This document shows, piece after piece, positions 35,086 to 49,410 of a DNA stretch of 64,000 nucleotides (within the stretch, counting starts at the first letter, position 1; every line of letters begins with the position of its first letter). The notes beneath the pieces were generated by a model. The model had not been told where the DNA came from. It was given only the letters and a program-made list of their open reading frames with translations, and searched no databases. Position numbers and translations under genes: made by a program. This DNA is from Delphinapterus leucas (Eukaryota; Chordata; Mammalia; Artiodactyla; Monodontidae): assembly GCF_002288925.2 (NCBI RefSeq), contig NW_022098001.1:609496-673495 (forward strand). Reading direction: 5' to 3'.

Positions 35086-37112
35086 CATCATGCAGATGAC
35101 ATGATCTTATACATCAAATAACTATTAAAACTAATAAATGAATTCAGTAAAGTTTAGGATACAAAATCAACATACAAAAATCAGTTGTGTTTCTATACAC
35201 TAACAACAAACTATCCAAAAGAGGCATTAAGAAGATAATCCCATTTACAATAACAAGAAAAAAGTAAAATAAAATATTTAGAAATAAATTTAACCAAGGA
35301 CATGAAAGATTTGTTTGCTGAAAACTATAAAACACTGATGAAAGAAATCAAAGAAGATACAAATAAATGGAAAGATAGCTCATGTTCATTGATTGGAAGA
35401 TTTAATATTGTCAAAATGTCCACTCTACCCAAAACAATCTATGCAACCCCCATCAAGATTCCAATGGAATTTTTATAGAAATAGAAAAACCAATCCTAAA
35501 TTCATATGGAACCAGAAAAGACCCCAAAACAGCTAAAGAAATCTTAAGCAAGAACAAAAAATTTTCAGACATCACATCTCCTTACTTTATACTACAAAAC
35601 TATAGTAATCAAAGCAGTATGGCACTGACATTAAAATAGACATATGGACCAATGGAACAGCAAAGAGATCGCATAAACCCACACATATACATCCACTAAT
35701 TTTTGACAAAGACACAAAGAATATACAATGGAGAAAGGATAGTTTATTCAATAAATGGTGTTGGGAAAACTGAATATCTACCTGCAAAAGAATGAAATTG
35801 GATTCTTATCTTACACCACATACAAAAATGAACTCAAAGTGGATTAAAGACTTAAATAGAAGACCTGAATCCATAAAACTCCTAGAAGAAAATATAGGGA
35901 TTAAGCTCCTTGACGCTGGTCTTGGTGATTAATTTTTGTATCTGACACCAAAAGCACAGGCAACAAAAGCAAAAATGAACAAGTGGAATTATGTCAAACT
36001 AAAAACCACCTCACGGCAATGAAACAATTAACAAACTGAAAGGGCAGACTATTGAATGGGAGAACATAGTTACAAATCAATATTTGATGAGGGGTTAATA
36101 TCCAAAATATGTAACGAACTCATACAACTCAATATCAAAAAATCCCAATAACTCAACTTAAAAATGTGCAAAAATCCCTAAGTAGACATTTTTCTAAAGA
36201 AGACACATAAATGGCCTATAGGTATATGAAAAGATGCTCAACATCACTAATCAACTGGGAAAGGCAAATCGAAACCATAGTGAGATATCACCTCACACCT
36301 GTTAGAATGGCTATTATCAAAAGGCAAAAGACAACAAGTATTGGTAATAATACGGAGAAAAGGGAACCCTTGTGCACTGTTGGTAAGAATGTAAATTGGT
36401 ACAACCATTATGGAAAACAGTAAGGAATTTCCTCAAAAATAGAAGTACCATATGATCCAGCAATCTGACTCTGGGTATATACCCAGAGAAAATAAAATAT
36501 TTCAAAGAGACATCTGCGCTCCCATGTTTACTGCAGCATTATTCACAATAGCCAAGATGTGAAACAACCTAAGTGTCCATCAACAGATGAACAGGTAAAG
36601 AAAATTTGGTATGTATATACAATTGATTCTTATTATGCCTTTAAGAAAGGAAATCCTGCCATTTGTGACAAAATGGATGAGACTGGAGGACATTATGCTA
36701 AATGAAATAATCGAGACAAATATTGCATGATCTCACTTATATATGTAATCTTAAAAAAAAGAAGTTGAGCTCATAGTAACAGAGAGTAGAATGGTAGATA
36801 CCAGAGTCTTGGGGGAGGAGGGAAAAGGGGAGATTATTGATCACAAGATAAAAATTTCAGTTATAAGATAAACAAGTTTGGGGACCTAATGTACAGCATG
36901 ATGACAATATTAATAATGTATTGTATACTTGAAATTGCTAAGAGAGAAAATCCCAGGTGTTCTCACCACAAAAAAATAGTAACTATGGAAGATTGATGGA
37001 TATGTTAATCAGTTTGATTGTGGTAATCGTTTCACATTTTATACATATATCAAAACATCATGCTATATACCTTAAATATATACAATTTTTATTAGTCAAA
37101 AGTAAATACATC
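35086..37112 (+). mobile_element. Old L1 (L1MA-like), 5'-truncated in ORF2
   Basis: Starts in the RT box (ATGCAGATGACATGATCTTA) and continues through ORF2 (CACACCTGTTAGAATGGCTA at about 36294, GTGTCCATCAACAGATGAAC at about 36570). The 3'UTR contains TGATGGATATGTTAATCAGT and ACCTTAAATATATACAATTT. All frames are broken. Confidence 0.85.
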
Positions 37113-37510
37113 AAAAAAAATTTTAAACATATGACTGTCAGAAACCTCTAAGGAAACAAGTTGGTTGGGTCCCAGTCAAGTGGGGGTAATGAGAGAAGAG
37201 AAGAAGGGCAACCCAGAGCAGAAGAGGGTCCAAAACCATGATCATGGGAATAGAACTGCCTTGTTGGGGCTTTGATCCTACCTCACATAGTCCTGGATCA
37301 TAGGCAGTAGGAGCCAGCCAGGATCAGCCAGAGCTAAATAGAAGCTTCAGGGTAATATCCAGGCAGGGATGGATCCTGGAACTCATGAGGAAAAGCAGAA
37401 CACAAGAGGTGCACGTAGGTGGGCCAACACCTAATTATTTGTTTACTTCTCCTTTTATCCCATTAAGTCAGCAGCTCTCAAAACTTGGTTCCTGATTGGC
37501 AGCATCAGCA
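37113..37510. other. Unannotated
   Basis: Unassigned sequence between the L1 and the KPNA2 retrocopy. Confidence 0.3.
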
Positions 37511-37527
37511 TCAACTGGTAACTTCTT
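37511..37527. repeat. Target-site duplication of the KPNA2 retrocopy (left)
   Basis: TCAACTGGTAACTTCTT, identical to 39712-39728. Confidence 0.95.
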
Positions 37528-39711
<2,184 letters not shown>

Positions 39712-39728
39712 TCAACTGGTAACTTCTT
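39712..39728. repeat. Target-site duplication of the KPNA2 retrocopy (right)
   Basis: TCAACTGGTAACTTCTT, identical to 37511-37527. Confidence 0.95.
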
Positions 39729-41237
39729 AGAAATGTAAATACTCTTCTCCATCGCAAACTTACTGCACCAGAAATTCTGGGGGGGTTGGGCCCAGCAGTC
39801 TATGTTTTAACAAGCATGACCGATGATTCTGATGCACACTAAAGTTATAGAATCACTGGTCTAGGTGGTTTTATCCAAGACAAGCAATCATCGGGAAAGA
39901 ACTGTGCCCTGAGGGAGAGAGACAGTGGGTCGTTGAGAGGTAAGGCAAAATCAAGTGTTGGGGAGGAAGAGATGTAAAGAGGGCATGGTCTAGCCCAGGC
40001 GGCAACATCAGAGGCTCCCCACCCTACCGTATCTCCCTGGAACCTACTCCCTAAATTCAACAGGAGGAGCACAAGTTCTACAGAAGAAAGACAACAAATC
40101 CAACACTTCTTCTTCTTGGTAGAAGAAGCCAAATTAATGGATTGGCTAAAATAAGAATTTTAAGTAAAATAAAATTTTAATAAAATATTTATTCACAAAG
40201 GAACAAAACAGAATGTTACAAACAAGAACCAGGAACAGAATCCTAAGCAGCCCGAATCTGGAGATTCTGAGTATGAAAAATACCATCGTTGAAATAAAAA
40301 ACTCAAAAGGGGAGTTGAAAAGCACAAAGGATAGCGCTATGAAGAAAGTACCTTAAAAATATAGGTGGAGTGAATGAGATCTGAATGATACCATTTATAT
40401 AAAGTAAAAGCACAGATAAAACAGCACAGTATATATTCCCAAAACGTGTGTATGTATACAACTCAATGAACATAGATTAAAGAATAGAATAACTAAGGGG
40501 ATGTGAAATTGGAGCAGGGTTGAAAATGAAGAAGAAAGATAAAATAAAATGAGAAAGGCCTTGAACAGACCATTGATGTACTCTGCTATGACAGAAAATG
40601 TGATAAACTCAGGTCTCTGCCTCTGAGGACCAAAAATAAGATCCTTTTTAAAAGAATCCTATTTTTAAAAGTTGTAATGGAATACACAAGATAATAATAG
40701 TTGTGTTAGTATAGGATAAGTTTATGGGCATATTTGTCCATAATTTTAAAACATTGTAATTTTTTCATTTTATAATAATATCTAGTCTAAAAATGAATGC
40801 TTTCCTCTAGGAAGTAATTTATATGCTGAGATACTCTGACTTTAATCAATTTATACATTTGCATTATTGAACTGACTTTTTTTGCAGTTTGAATCACATG
40901 AAAAACAGTACCTTCAACAATGCAATGCCATTTTAAGACATTAATCCTCAAGATAATAATACAGACTTTCCAGTCAGTAAATGTCATCCAAAAAGAGAAA
41001 ATGTGTCTTCATTTAAATTATCTAAGCTTCTCAGACTTCTGTGTCAGTTGCTTTGTTTTATTCATAAAAAATTCCTTTTCTAGTGTTCAACCAGGTTAAT
41101 GATGAACAGCCTTTACATAGTAAGATCAAATTGCCTGACATTTCTCTCTAGACGTATGTGAAAATTAGAACTGTCCCAATCTGCATTCTTGACAGCACGT
41201 TACTTTTGAATATTGCATTTAAATCTTGTGTTATTGT
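39729..41237. other. Unannotated intergenic stretch
   Basis: No gene recognised; open frames are short and featureless. The part 40380-40700 has a faint likeness to old L1M 3' sequence. Confidence 0.35.
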
Positions 41238-41587
41238 GCCAATATATTTTTGAGATGAAATTCATGTAACACAAAATTAGCCATTCCAAAGTATAATTTG
41301 GTAGCGTTTAGTATATTCACAATGGCATGAAACCATCACTGCTATCATTTCAAAATATTTTCATCATCACACAACATTGTAAATCAACTATACTCCAATA
41401 TAAAATAAAAATTTAAAAAAATTTTCATCACCCCTGAAGGAGATTCTGTACCAATTTAAATAGTCACTTTCCAGTTCCCCTCCTCCCCTGCCTCTGGCAA
41501 CTACTTTCAGTCTTTCTTTCTGTCTCTCTGCATTTCTCTATACTGGATATTTCATATAAATAGAATCATACAGTATGTTAGTGTTGC
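41238..41587 (-). mobile_element. Ancient L1M 3' end, antisense
   Basis: Blocks TTTAGTATATTCACAATGGC, ACCATCACTGCTATCATTTC and TTTCATATAAATAGAATCAT are the complement of an old L1M 3'UTR. It is interrupted by a 55-bp L1 micro-insertion (41367-41421) and ended by a SINE. Confidence 0.8.
41367..41421 (+). mobile_element. Minimal 55-bp L1 insertion
   Basis: Only the last few tens of bases of an L1 3' end (ACATTGTAAATCAACTATAC, TCCAATATAAAAT) plus an A-rich tail, flanked by TTTTCATCA at 41358-41366 and 41422-41430. Joining the flanks restores the older L1M sequence TTTTCATCACCCC. Confidence 0.9.
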
Positions 41588-41800
41588 TTTTTTTTTTTTT
41601 TTTTTTTTGCGGTACGCGGGCCTCTCACTGCTGTGGCTTCTCCCGTTGCAGAGCACAGGCTCCGGACGTGCAGGCTCAGCGGCCATGGCTCACGGGCCCA
41701 GCCGCTCCGCTGCACGTGGGATCTTCCTGGACCAGGGCACGAACCCGTGTCCCCTGCATCAGCAGGCGGACTCTCAACCACTGCGCCACCAGGGAAGCCC
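41588..41800 (-). mobile_element. Cetacean CHR-type SINE, antisense
   Basis: Long T-run (tail), then GCGGTACGCGGGCCTCTCAC to CCACCAGGGAAGCCC. The duplication is short or unclear (TGCTTT on both sides). Confidence 0.93.
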
Positions 41801-41949
41801 TATGCTTTATATTTAAAAGTTTGTTTTAGTCATTTTTGAAAAGACTATCGCTGCTGCAAGTAGTTACGTGATTTACATTCTAAGCCTCAGTAAATTTGTT
41901 TGTTCAAGTGCATCTTAATCTAACCTGAGCATCCACTTGGAGAATGCTT

Positions 41950-42170
41950 TTTGTGGTCTGGGGTGACAGGAAGACACAATTTAATTGAGGGCATTCAAAG
42001 AAAGGTCAGGGCTAGAGACAAAGATTTGGAAGATATAGTCATAGAGGTAATAAATAGAGTTGTGGGAACAAATGAGACCTCAAAAGGAAAAAGAAAACAA
42101 AGGTGGAAGGAACAGAACATTGGTGAATGTTTACATTTAAGGGGACAGGGCAAACTTCAGCTAGGAAGAC
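41950..42170 (-). repeat. Probable L2 LINE remnant
   Basis: AGACAAAGATTTGGAAGATA, ATAAATAGAGTTGTGGG and a GTTTACATTTAAGGGGACAG block read like L2 in reverse. The 134-codon frame at 41951-42355 overlaps this and is treated as chance. Confidence 0.45.
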
Positions 42171-42381
42171 TTCTCTGTCAGGCAGGTAGTGTTAAACATC
42201 TTCTTCGTGCCACATTTTTCTTTAATCTCTCTAATGTAGCTCCTGTCAAACTGTTCCACTTTTTCTTGTTTACCTCCCTGTCCCCATTATTAGACTATGA
42301 GTTTTTTATGAGCTATATTCATCTCTCAATCACAAGCACTAGTTCTGAAACTTAGTACATCACGGGTTCTCAAAGGGTAAA

Positions 42382-42407
42382 GGGATTGATGGATGGATGG
42401 ATGGATG
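42382..42407. repeat. (GGAT)n microsatellite
   Basis: Six to seven GGAT units. Confidence 0.9.
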
Positions 42408-42699
42408 AAAAGATGAGGGAAGGACACAGAGTGAAGGAGACAAAATGGAGGGTGAAAGATAGGGATCAAACCAGAACAGTGCTATAAAGGTAAAGGAAAG
42501 AAAGAATTTTAAGACCTACGATGTAAAAAAACAATCAAAAACCAAGAACAACCAACCCTACAATGTCTCTCATCACCTCTAAAATGTAATAAATCTAAAG
42601 CGAAGGGTTTGAAGGTTAACTATCTCAAAAGTACCTTATGAGATCATTGTTTATGTGTGATTCCTGGTAGTTCTAAATATATCCAGAATTTCAGAATCC

Positions 42700-43313
42700 A
42701 AACTCTTCTCACTTCTGATATTTTGATTCAAGACACCATCAACTCTCACCTGTGCTGTTGCAAATTTCTCCTGAATGATTTCTCTGCTTCCACCCTTGGC
42801 TTTCTATAGCCCATTTTGCAAAACAGCAGCCAGAATGATCCTTTGTGAACAGAAGTCAGGTCTTGCCACTCCTGTGCTCAAATCCTTCAGTGATTTCCCT
42901 TCTCACTCAGAGTGAAGCCAAAGTCTTTAAAATAGAACACAGTGCCCTACATGACTTCCCACTCTCCTCTACCATCCACCCCAAAATATTGCTTCTCCAT
43001 CCTCTTCTCCTTCTCCTTTCCCCACTGCTGTCTCTACTGTAGCCACACAGACCTCCGTGTTATTTCTCCAACATTCCAAGCATGCTTCTGTTTCAGGAAC
43101 TCTGTACCTGGAGTTTCCTCAGCCTGGAATTCTCTCTCCCCTGATATCCACCTGGCTCACTCCCTCATCTTCTTTGCTCAGTTGGCAACTTCTCCTGAGG
43201 ACTTCTCAGTGAAGCCTTGCCTTCCACCCTATTTAAAATTGTAACCCATCCAGCACTCCCTCTGCTCCTTCCCTGTTATTTTTCTCCATAGCACGTGTCA
43301 TTATCTGACATAC
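42700..43313 (+). repeat. L2 LINE 3' region
   Basis: Long, well-ordered L2 match: CACTCCTGTGCTCAAATCCT, TCAGAGTGAAGCCAAAGTCT, CTACATGACTTCCCACTCTC, CCTGGAATTCTCTCTCCCCT, GGCTCACTCCCTCATCTTC, CATAGCACGTGTCATTATCT. It is interrupted by an L1 fragment at 43314. Confidence 0.85.
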
Positions 43314-43529
43314 TTTTTTTCTTTTTCTTAAACTTTTTATTTTATATTGGAGTATAGTTGATTAACAATGTTGTGTTAGTTTCAGGTACACAGTCAAGTG
43401 ATTCAGTTACACATACACATGTATCTATTCTTTTTCAAATTCTTTTCCCATTTAGGTTGTTACAGAATATTGAGCAGAGTTCCCTGTGCTATACAGTAGG
43501 TCCTTGTTGGTTATCCGTTTTAAATATAG
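43314..43529 (-). mobile_element. L1 3' end fragment, antisense, nested in L2
   Basis: TTATATTGGAGTATAGTTGA, AACAATGTTGTGTTAGTTTC and CCTGTGCTATACAGTAGGTC are the complement of an L1 3' end. The near-perfect duplication CTGACATAC / CTGACACAC flanks it (43305-43313 and 43530-43538). Confidence 0.88.
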
Positions 43530-43538
43530 CTGACACAC

Positions 43539-43890
43539 TTTATATTTGTCCATTTCAGTCCCCACATCTGCAAATCCTACTCATCCTTCAAAACCCTCCA
43601 GAATTTTACTATAGGTCCTCCCCAACAATGGTGACCCCCAACATTCGCTCCTGTTTCTGCAATCTACCAGACTTGATTATGCACCATATCACTTTTTACG
43701 GACAGTTGATTATTTCACACTGTTACACTAAGTGACCAGGTTTTCACTTGTTTTTACCCCTCAGCAAAGCTGTCAGCCTCTTGAAAGCAAACACCATCAC
43801 GTGATTCTTTTGTATAGTCTCTCTTGCCACTCAATGCAATCCTAAACAGATAACATGGTTTGGTTTCAATAAATATTTTAAGGAGCGAAC
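43539..43890 (+). repeat. L2 LINE 3' end
   Basis: Continues with L2-like sequence (CATCCTTCAAAACCCTCCAG; CAGCCTCTTGAAAGCAAACA; TTTCAATAAATATTTTAAGG), ending in the typical L2 3' terminus. Confidence 0.65.
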
Positions 43891-44099
43891 AGGTAATATC
43901 AATAATACTAGTTACCATTTGTAGACTTATTACCACATGGCAGGCACAGTAACCCAGGAAACGATGTGGCATTATTACCGTTTTGCAGGTGAGAATTGAG
44001 TGGCTGGCCCGAGACCTTCGGTCTGTAGGAGACAAAGTAGAGGATCTAAACCGAGGTCTGTTTAACTCCACTGTCTACCTCCATCCCTTCTCCAAAATT

Positions 44100-44290
44100 A
44101 ATAACTTCTATTCATTAAGCACTACTATGAACAAGGCACAATGCCAGACACATTACTCATGTTTTCTCACTTCACCCTCAGAACAACACCATGGGGTAGA
44201 CATTATCAACTTTGTTCTACAAATGAGAAAACTGTAGCTCAGAGTGTTAAGCCCCTTGGCTAAGAACCTATCCTGATAAGCGACAGTATC
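44100..44290 (-). repeat. MIR SINE remnant
   Basis: CATTAAGCACTACTATGAAC, GGCACAATGCCAGACAC, then AACAACACCATGGGGTAGAC and ACAAATGAGAAAACTGTAGC: MIR in reverse. A second, shorter MIR-like piece lies at 43890-44020. Confidence 0.8.
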
Positions 44291-44655
44291 ACAGTGTTGA
44301 CCAGTCCGCTTAGTTAAAATGATCATATGAATTGTGCAGGTGCTGCTTTGCAATTCAGACACAAAACAGTTGGAATGAACAATTATACTCTGAATTCTCT
44401 GAGTTTTGTTGGAGCTTATGTAGCTCTTATCAGTAAATTCCAATGATCCCAGAAATTACCTCACTTTGTAGACTATTCCTCTCTCTTAATCTTTTATCAA
44501 GTCCTGGTATTTAACTTCTGCAACAGCAGAAAAGTGAATCGACAGGGTGATGACAGTCTCAAAGGGGATTTTCATAATCCCATTTGTTTTGGCCAGGTTT
44601 AATTTTAAACTAGAATAAGTGTGTTTCCTTCTCTCATTTGTATGTTTGTGAGTAT

Positions 44656-44707
44656 TGTGTGTGTGTATGTGAGAGACAGAGACAGAGACAGAGACAGAGA
44701 CAGAGAG
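44656..44707. repeat. (GT)n and (GACAGA)n microsatellites
   Basis: GTGTGTGTGTATGTG followed by five GACAGA-type units. Confidence 0.9.
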
Positions 44708-45199
44708 AAGGACAAAGGACAGAGAGAGGGAGGAAGGGTTAGCTCTTCCTCAATTCCTTAATTCCCAGAGTCTGAAAAAATATAACAGCTAGACCTTGCA
44801 AAACCCCTGGATTACCAGTGATAGTCAAGGAGCACCCCAAGAGATATCGCTAACCTCCAAGAAGCTCTCTGAAGCCTGCCTTTGAGTGATTGAGGGATTG
44901 GGGGACAAAATTCAAATTCTGCCCTTAAGAAATCAGAACACTAGTCTTCAAAAGGAGAAGCCATTGAGAATAGAAAAATAAATTTAAAAATGAAAGGAAG
45001 ATTTATTGAGCAGGGAACAATGACTCCAAGAAAGAGAGAGAACAGAGAGCCTAAATCACATCTCTCAAACATGGGGCTCAATTGCATGGCTATTAATTCA
45101 AACCAGTGAATTTTCCTCCATTGAAAGGATTAGTAAAATGATAGCTCATTTCTCAAGTGCTGTCTATGGCCAAGTTGTGGTGTTTTTTGGGTTTGAGGG

Positions 45200-45328
45200 G
45201 TGTGTGTGTGTCTGTGTGTATCTGTGTATGTGGCCGTGTGTGTGTGTGTCGGTGTGTGTGTGTCCGTGTCTGTGTGTGCCTGTGTGTGCCTGTATGTCCG
45301 TGTGTGTGTGTCTGTGTGTGTGTGTGTT
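45200..45328. repeat. Interrupted (TG)n microsatellite
   Basis: About 130 bp of TG with regular CT, CC and TA interruptions. Open frames reading through it (V/C-rich on plus, T/H-rich on minus) are artefacts of the repeat. Confidence 0.95.
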
Positions 45329-45940
45329 TAGGAATAGCTTCAGCACAGCACTTTGATCATTATCAAACTACTCCTTTCATAGTATCACAGAGAAGTAATA
45401 CGGCTTATGGGTTTACACAAAGCTTCAGAGGCCTTAGGGCCCCTCCCCTCTCTTCCTTCAGCCCCATTTGTCTGCACACAGCCACCCCCTCTGCCTGCCA
45501 GTGTGAGACTGCCAGTTGGGACAGAAACAGAAGGATTTCTGAGCCTCAAAAACCTCTGAAGCTTTATCCTCAGCTCAATAGAAAGTAGTTATATAAGACC
45601 TCTTGAATTAGAAAAAATTGTGCTTTAGTATTCAAATTATAAGTACATGGAACAGCCTGTTTTTCAGATCTGATTCTTTAGAATCAGTTATGTGATTCTT
45701 GAGAATCAGTTATTTAAAATTATAACTAGAAATACAAATACAATAAGAGAGAGAGAAGAAAAGTAGAGGAATGAGGGAAGGCAAGAGATTATAAAAAGGA
45801 GAGGAGGGAGGAGAGGTAGAGAAAAGTTTTCCCTGTTAGAAGCCAGGTTGTACTTTTATATGTTGTTCACTCCTGCCATCTAGTGGTTGTCATGTAGTAA
45901 TGCTTAAGTCAGATCTCTGAAATCACAAAAAAATAGAACT

Positions 45941-46232
45941 TTTTCTAAAAATAAATTTATTTATTTATTTTTGGCTGCATTGGGTCTTCATTGCTGTGCG
46001 TGGACTTTCTCTAGTTGCAGCGAGCAGGGGCTACTTTTCGTTGCAGTGCACGGGCTTATTGCGGTGACTTCTCTTGTTGCAGAGCATAGGCTCTAGGTGC
46101 ACGGGCTCAGTAGTTGAGGTGCACGGGCTTAGTTGTTCCACAGCATGTGGGATCTTCCCGGACCAGAGTTCGAGCCCGTGTCCCCTGAATTGGCAGGCGG
46201 ATTCTTAACCACTGTGCCACCAGGGAAGTCCC
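45941..46232 (-). mobile_element. Long-form CHR-type SINE, antisense
   Basis: Complete from the A/T-rich tail (ATTTATTTATTTTTGGCTGC) to CCACCAGGGAAGTCC, with 9-bp duplication AATAGAACT at 45932-45940 and 46236-46244. Confidence 0.93.
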
Positions 46233-46754
46233 AACAATAGAACTCTTGAAATAAAGATGTGATGAGTCATTCACCCGACCTCTGTAACAAGTTCCATCCC
46301 TTCCTCTGGTCTAGACATGATTGTGAATGGTCCGCATCTGTTAATGTCCACAGCATTTCAATACAGAGCCAAGGCTCCAAAGATTAAAGAAATTCTAAGA
46401 AGTTCCATGATCTCACTTACCCAGTGTCCCAACATTAGACAAGTTCCCAGAAAACTTACATCCTGGAATTCTAGCATTTCAACAAGTTCCTTTTTCTAAA
46501 TATTGAATGATCCAATATAACTCCATTCCTTGCAAGATATTATTAAACCCAAGAGAAAATATTCTAATAAAATAGAACTATAGTCTCTAGGCACTGCTTC
46601 AATAATCAAAAACATCCCTTGCCTTTTTTATGCTTGATGGAAAGAGTACCTCGATTGTACATGATATAGTCTCTACTTTTAAATTTTTTTCAAGTTTTCT
46701 TTGTAATGAACTTGCTTCAAAATTGTTTTCTCAGAGACAAGACTTTTCCATTGC
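46233..46754. other. Unannotated
   Basis: No gene or repeat recognised in this half-kilobase. Confidence 0.35.
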
Positions 46755-47290
46755 AGGGGAGGAAAAATAATTGTCCTCTACCCTTAGAGGTTCTCGGCTG
46801 AGACACACACCACCCCCCCATAATAAAAGACAGATTAACAAAAGAAAAACTAACAGAAGTTTAATAACATGTGTGCCTCCTGTACACATGGGAGCTACTC
46901 AGGAAAACTGAGTAACTCCTCAAAATGGCCCAAGCTACTACCTTAAATACCACCTTCAGCTAAAGACAAAAGAAGACCTTGGGGTTGGGGGTAGTTATGG
47001 GAGGTTACTAGGAAAAGCACAGCAAACAAGGGTAAACTTGTTATACAGATTTAAATTGTTGACTTCTCCTTTGATAAGAGTTTCTGGAGATTTAGAATCA
47101 CACTCTCCTCCTGGTAGAAAGAGGAGGATATTTCCCTTAGAAATGGAAATGTCTCTTACAAAAGATAACTTCTCAGTTTTCCGAGCTTCATCTGTGTTTG
47201 CTGTTTCTTAAAAATAACCAACTCAAAACAATCCATGTGCCATAGAGGCATGTTTCGGGGTGGTATATTTTCCTCCCTTCACCATATCAG
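46755..47290 (-). mobile_element. ERV LTR remnant, antisense
   Basis: Its reverse complement ends with a block containing TTTTCTTTTGTTAATCTGTC and then AGAACCTCTAAGGGTAGAGG, followed by TTTTTCCTCCCC, typical of an ERV LTR 3' end. The same family appears in plus orientation at about 49690-50190. Only an old non-coding LTR is present; no viral genes. Confidence 0.6.
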
Positions 47291-47734
47291 TGGTCATCAG
47301 GCCATTGTAGGAGGTTCTGTTGCAAATTCAGATGTGCAGACTCAGCTGCTCTGTTGGAGGCTTGCAGTAGCTCTGTGAAGGTAGTAGTACATTGCAGAAA
47401 TGGCTGAAGGGCTGTGAGATAAAAGTTTTACAAGAGTTGGATACCTGCGGTGAGGGGCCTGATCTTTGCAAACAAGGTACCAGAAGCACTCTTTCTACAT
47501 TTTTTAAGGGAGAAAAAACACAAGGAAAGCCAATCTGAGAAGTAATGAGCTGCAAGCATGACCAACTCGCTTTCTGGAAGAGAGTTCTGAAAAGGGATAA
47601 ACCATTCCCATGTGGGTGATGAGCACAGAGCTGGAAAGTGACAGGCTGCAACAGAGAAGCCGAGGGCACATCTTTAAAAAGAGAATGGGGTGGGGGAGTG
47701 TTTGACCTAGACTTTGTCAACCAGGAAACCCAGA

Positions 47735-48140
47735 AGACTGCAGATAAGAAAAGACTTTATTTGGAGTTTTAGGAATTGCAATTTGAGAGACAGAGATTCA
47801 GGTAAAATCAAACGAGTGCTCAGGGAAGGGAAAGAGTCAGGGGTTTATATAAAGGCAAATCCACAAGGCTGTTAAAGTTTCTGGCAAGAATTATGATTGA
47901 CTCTGATGCGAGAAAGGAAATATTTGTTCTTAAGGGATAAGCTGTCATGAGTTATTTAGGATTAAGGGGTCCAATAAGTACCTTGAGTTTCTGGAATATT
48001 GGGCATCTGCCTGGATGACTGTGTTAAGACAATACGAGGTCAAAGTTCAGATTTCATCCAGCTGAGATGTGCACAAGTCACACTTCCTCAATGGCCTCCC
48101 AGCTCCATTTTAGAGAGCTCTCTCAGCAATACTGACTAAT
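47735..48140 (-). mobile_element. Possible LTR remnant
   Basis: AAGACTTTATTTGGAGTTTT near the left edge would be the complement of a polyadenylation region. Further features are indistinct and the family is unknown. Confidence 0.3.
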
Positions 48141-48249
48141 GGAAGCCTATCTGAGATATTAGGTTGTGGACATCAAAATTGGAAGACGTAAATGTATATA
48201 TTCAATACATTAGAAAGCAGGACAGGAAGGTTATTAATACCTCATAGGT

Positions 48250-48450
48250 GTCCATATAAGGCTTCACAGCTCACGGAGAGCTTCACATACACTTCCTCAT
48301 TCAAGCCTCACAGATAGCAAACTATGTTCTTATTTTATAGATGAGGAAAAATTGCCTTAGCAAAGTTAAGTGTCTTGCCCAAGGTCACACAGGAAAAATT
48401 GCCTTAGCAAAGTTAAGTGTCTTGCCCAAGGTCACACAGCTGGTCAGAAC
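48250..48450 (-). repeat. MIR remnant with a 47-bp tandem duplication
   Basis: TTATAGATGAGGAAAAATTG and CTTGCCCAAGGTCACACAGC are MIR in reverse. A perfect 47-bp unit occurs twice in tandem, at 48344-48390 and 48391-48437. Confidence 0.88.
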
Positions 48451-49021
48451 ACTTATTCAAACACAGAAAAAGAAAAAGGAATATTTTAGGTATAAAATTC
48501 CTTTAAAAGATGTGGGAGATAAGGCTGAGGGAGCTTGAGGAAAGACCTAAACTGATCAAGAGTTTTAATGAATTGTTATCGTACTCTATTGCAGTAACTG
48601 CCTACTTGTGTGAGAGTTTTAAACCAAGTATTTTAGCCTGCAAAGCAAAAATGAAATAAAACAGACAACATGAAAGGAGAAAAAGTCAAGAATCTAGAAA
48701 ATCTGTCTGATTAATATGAAACCTAGAAAAATGACACGTAAATAATCAAAATGTTTCTAAAACTATTGTTCTTTTTCCTACAACCAGTCTACTTTTTAAA
48801 AACTGCACCATGTAAGAGCTATGAGCTGGGTTTTATTCAGTGTCTTACTGAGGACTGTAGCCCAGGAGACAGCCTCTCAGATAGCTCCTAGGAACTTCTC
48901 TGAAGTGGTGGAGGAGAAGCCAGTACATATATATGTGAATTTTGGCTAGGGAGAACATGCAGTCAAGATCTCAGTGAAAGGTTACTGCTAGTCACGAAGA
49001 TCAGATATCCCAGTCAATGAT
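48451..49021. other. Unannotated
   Basis: AT-rich, no recognised feature. Confidence 0.35.
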
Positions 49022-49033
49022 TTTAGTGCTTTT

Positions 49034-49410
49034 TTAAAAAAATTTATTTTTGGCTGTGTTGAGCCTTCGTTGCTGTGCACGGGTTTTCTCTAGTTGTGGC
49101 GAGCGGGGGCTACTCTTCATTGCGGTGCGCGGGCTTCTCATTGCGGTGGCTTCTCGTTGCGGAGCATAGGCTCTAGGCACGTAGGCTTCAGTAGTTGCAG
49201 CACGTGGGCCCTAGAGCACTTGGGCTTCAGTAGTTGTGGCGCATGAGCTCAGTAACTGTGGCTCGTGGGCTTGGAGAGCACAGGCTCAGTAGTTGTGGTG
49301 CACGGGTTTAGTTGCTCCACGGCATGTGGGATCTTCCCAGACCAGGGATCAAACCCGTGTCCCCTGCATTAGCAGGCAGATTCTTAACCACTGCACCACA
49401 AGGGAAGTCC
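49034..49410 (-). mobile_element. Long-form CHR-type SINE, antisense
   Basis: About 377 bp from AAAAAAATTTATTTTTGGCT to CCACAAGGGAAGTCC, with perfect 12-bp duplication TTTAGTGCTTTT (49022-49033 and 49411-49422). It is longer than other copies because segments of the GTAGTTGTGG type are repeated internally. Confidence 0.95.

Noticed and set aside
41951..42355. 134-codon plus-strand frame
   Set aside because: It overlaps an ancient L2-like remnant, changes composition midway and has no recognisable motif.
44656..45328. Possible CRISPR-like or satellite array
   Set aside because: Units are 2-6 bp microsatellites with no spacers, in a mammalian genome.
45157..45588. Cysteine/valine-rich 143-codon frame and its T/H-rich antisense partner
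   Set aside because: Both arise from the interrupted (TG)n microsatellite and show no initiation context or conserved domain.
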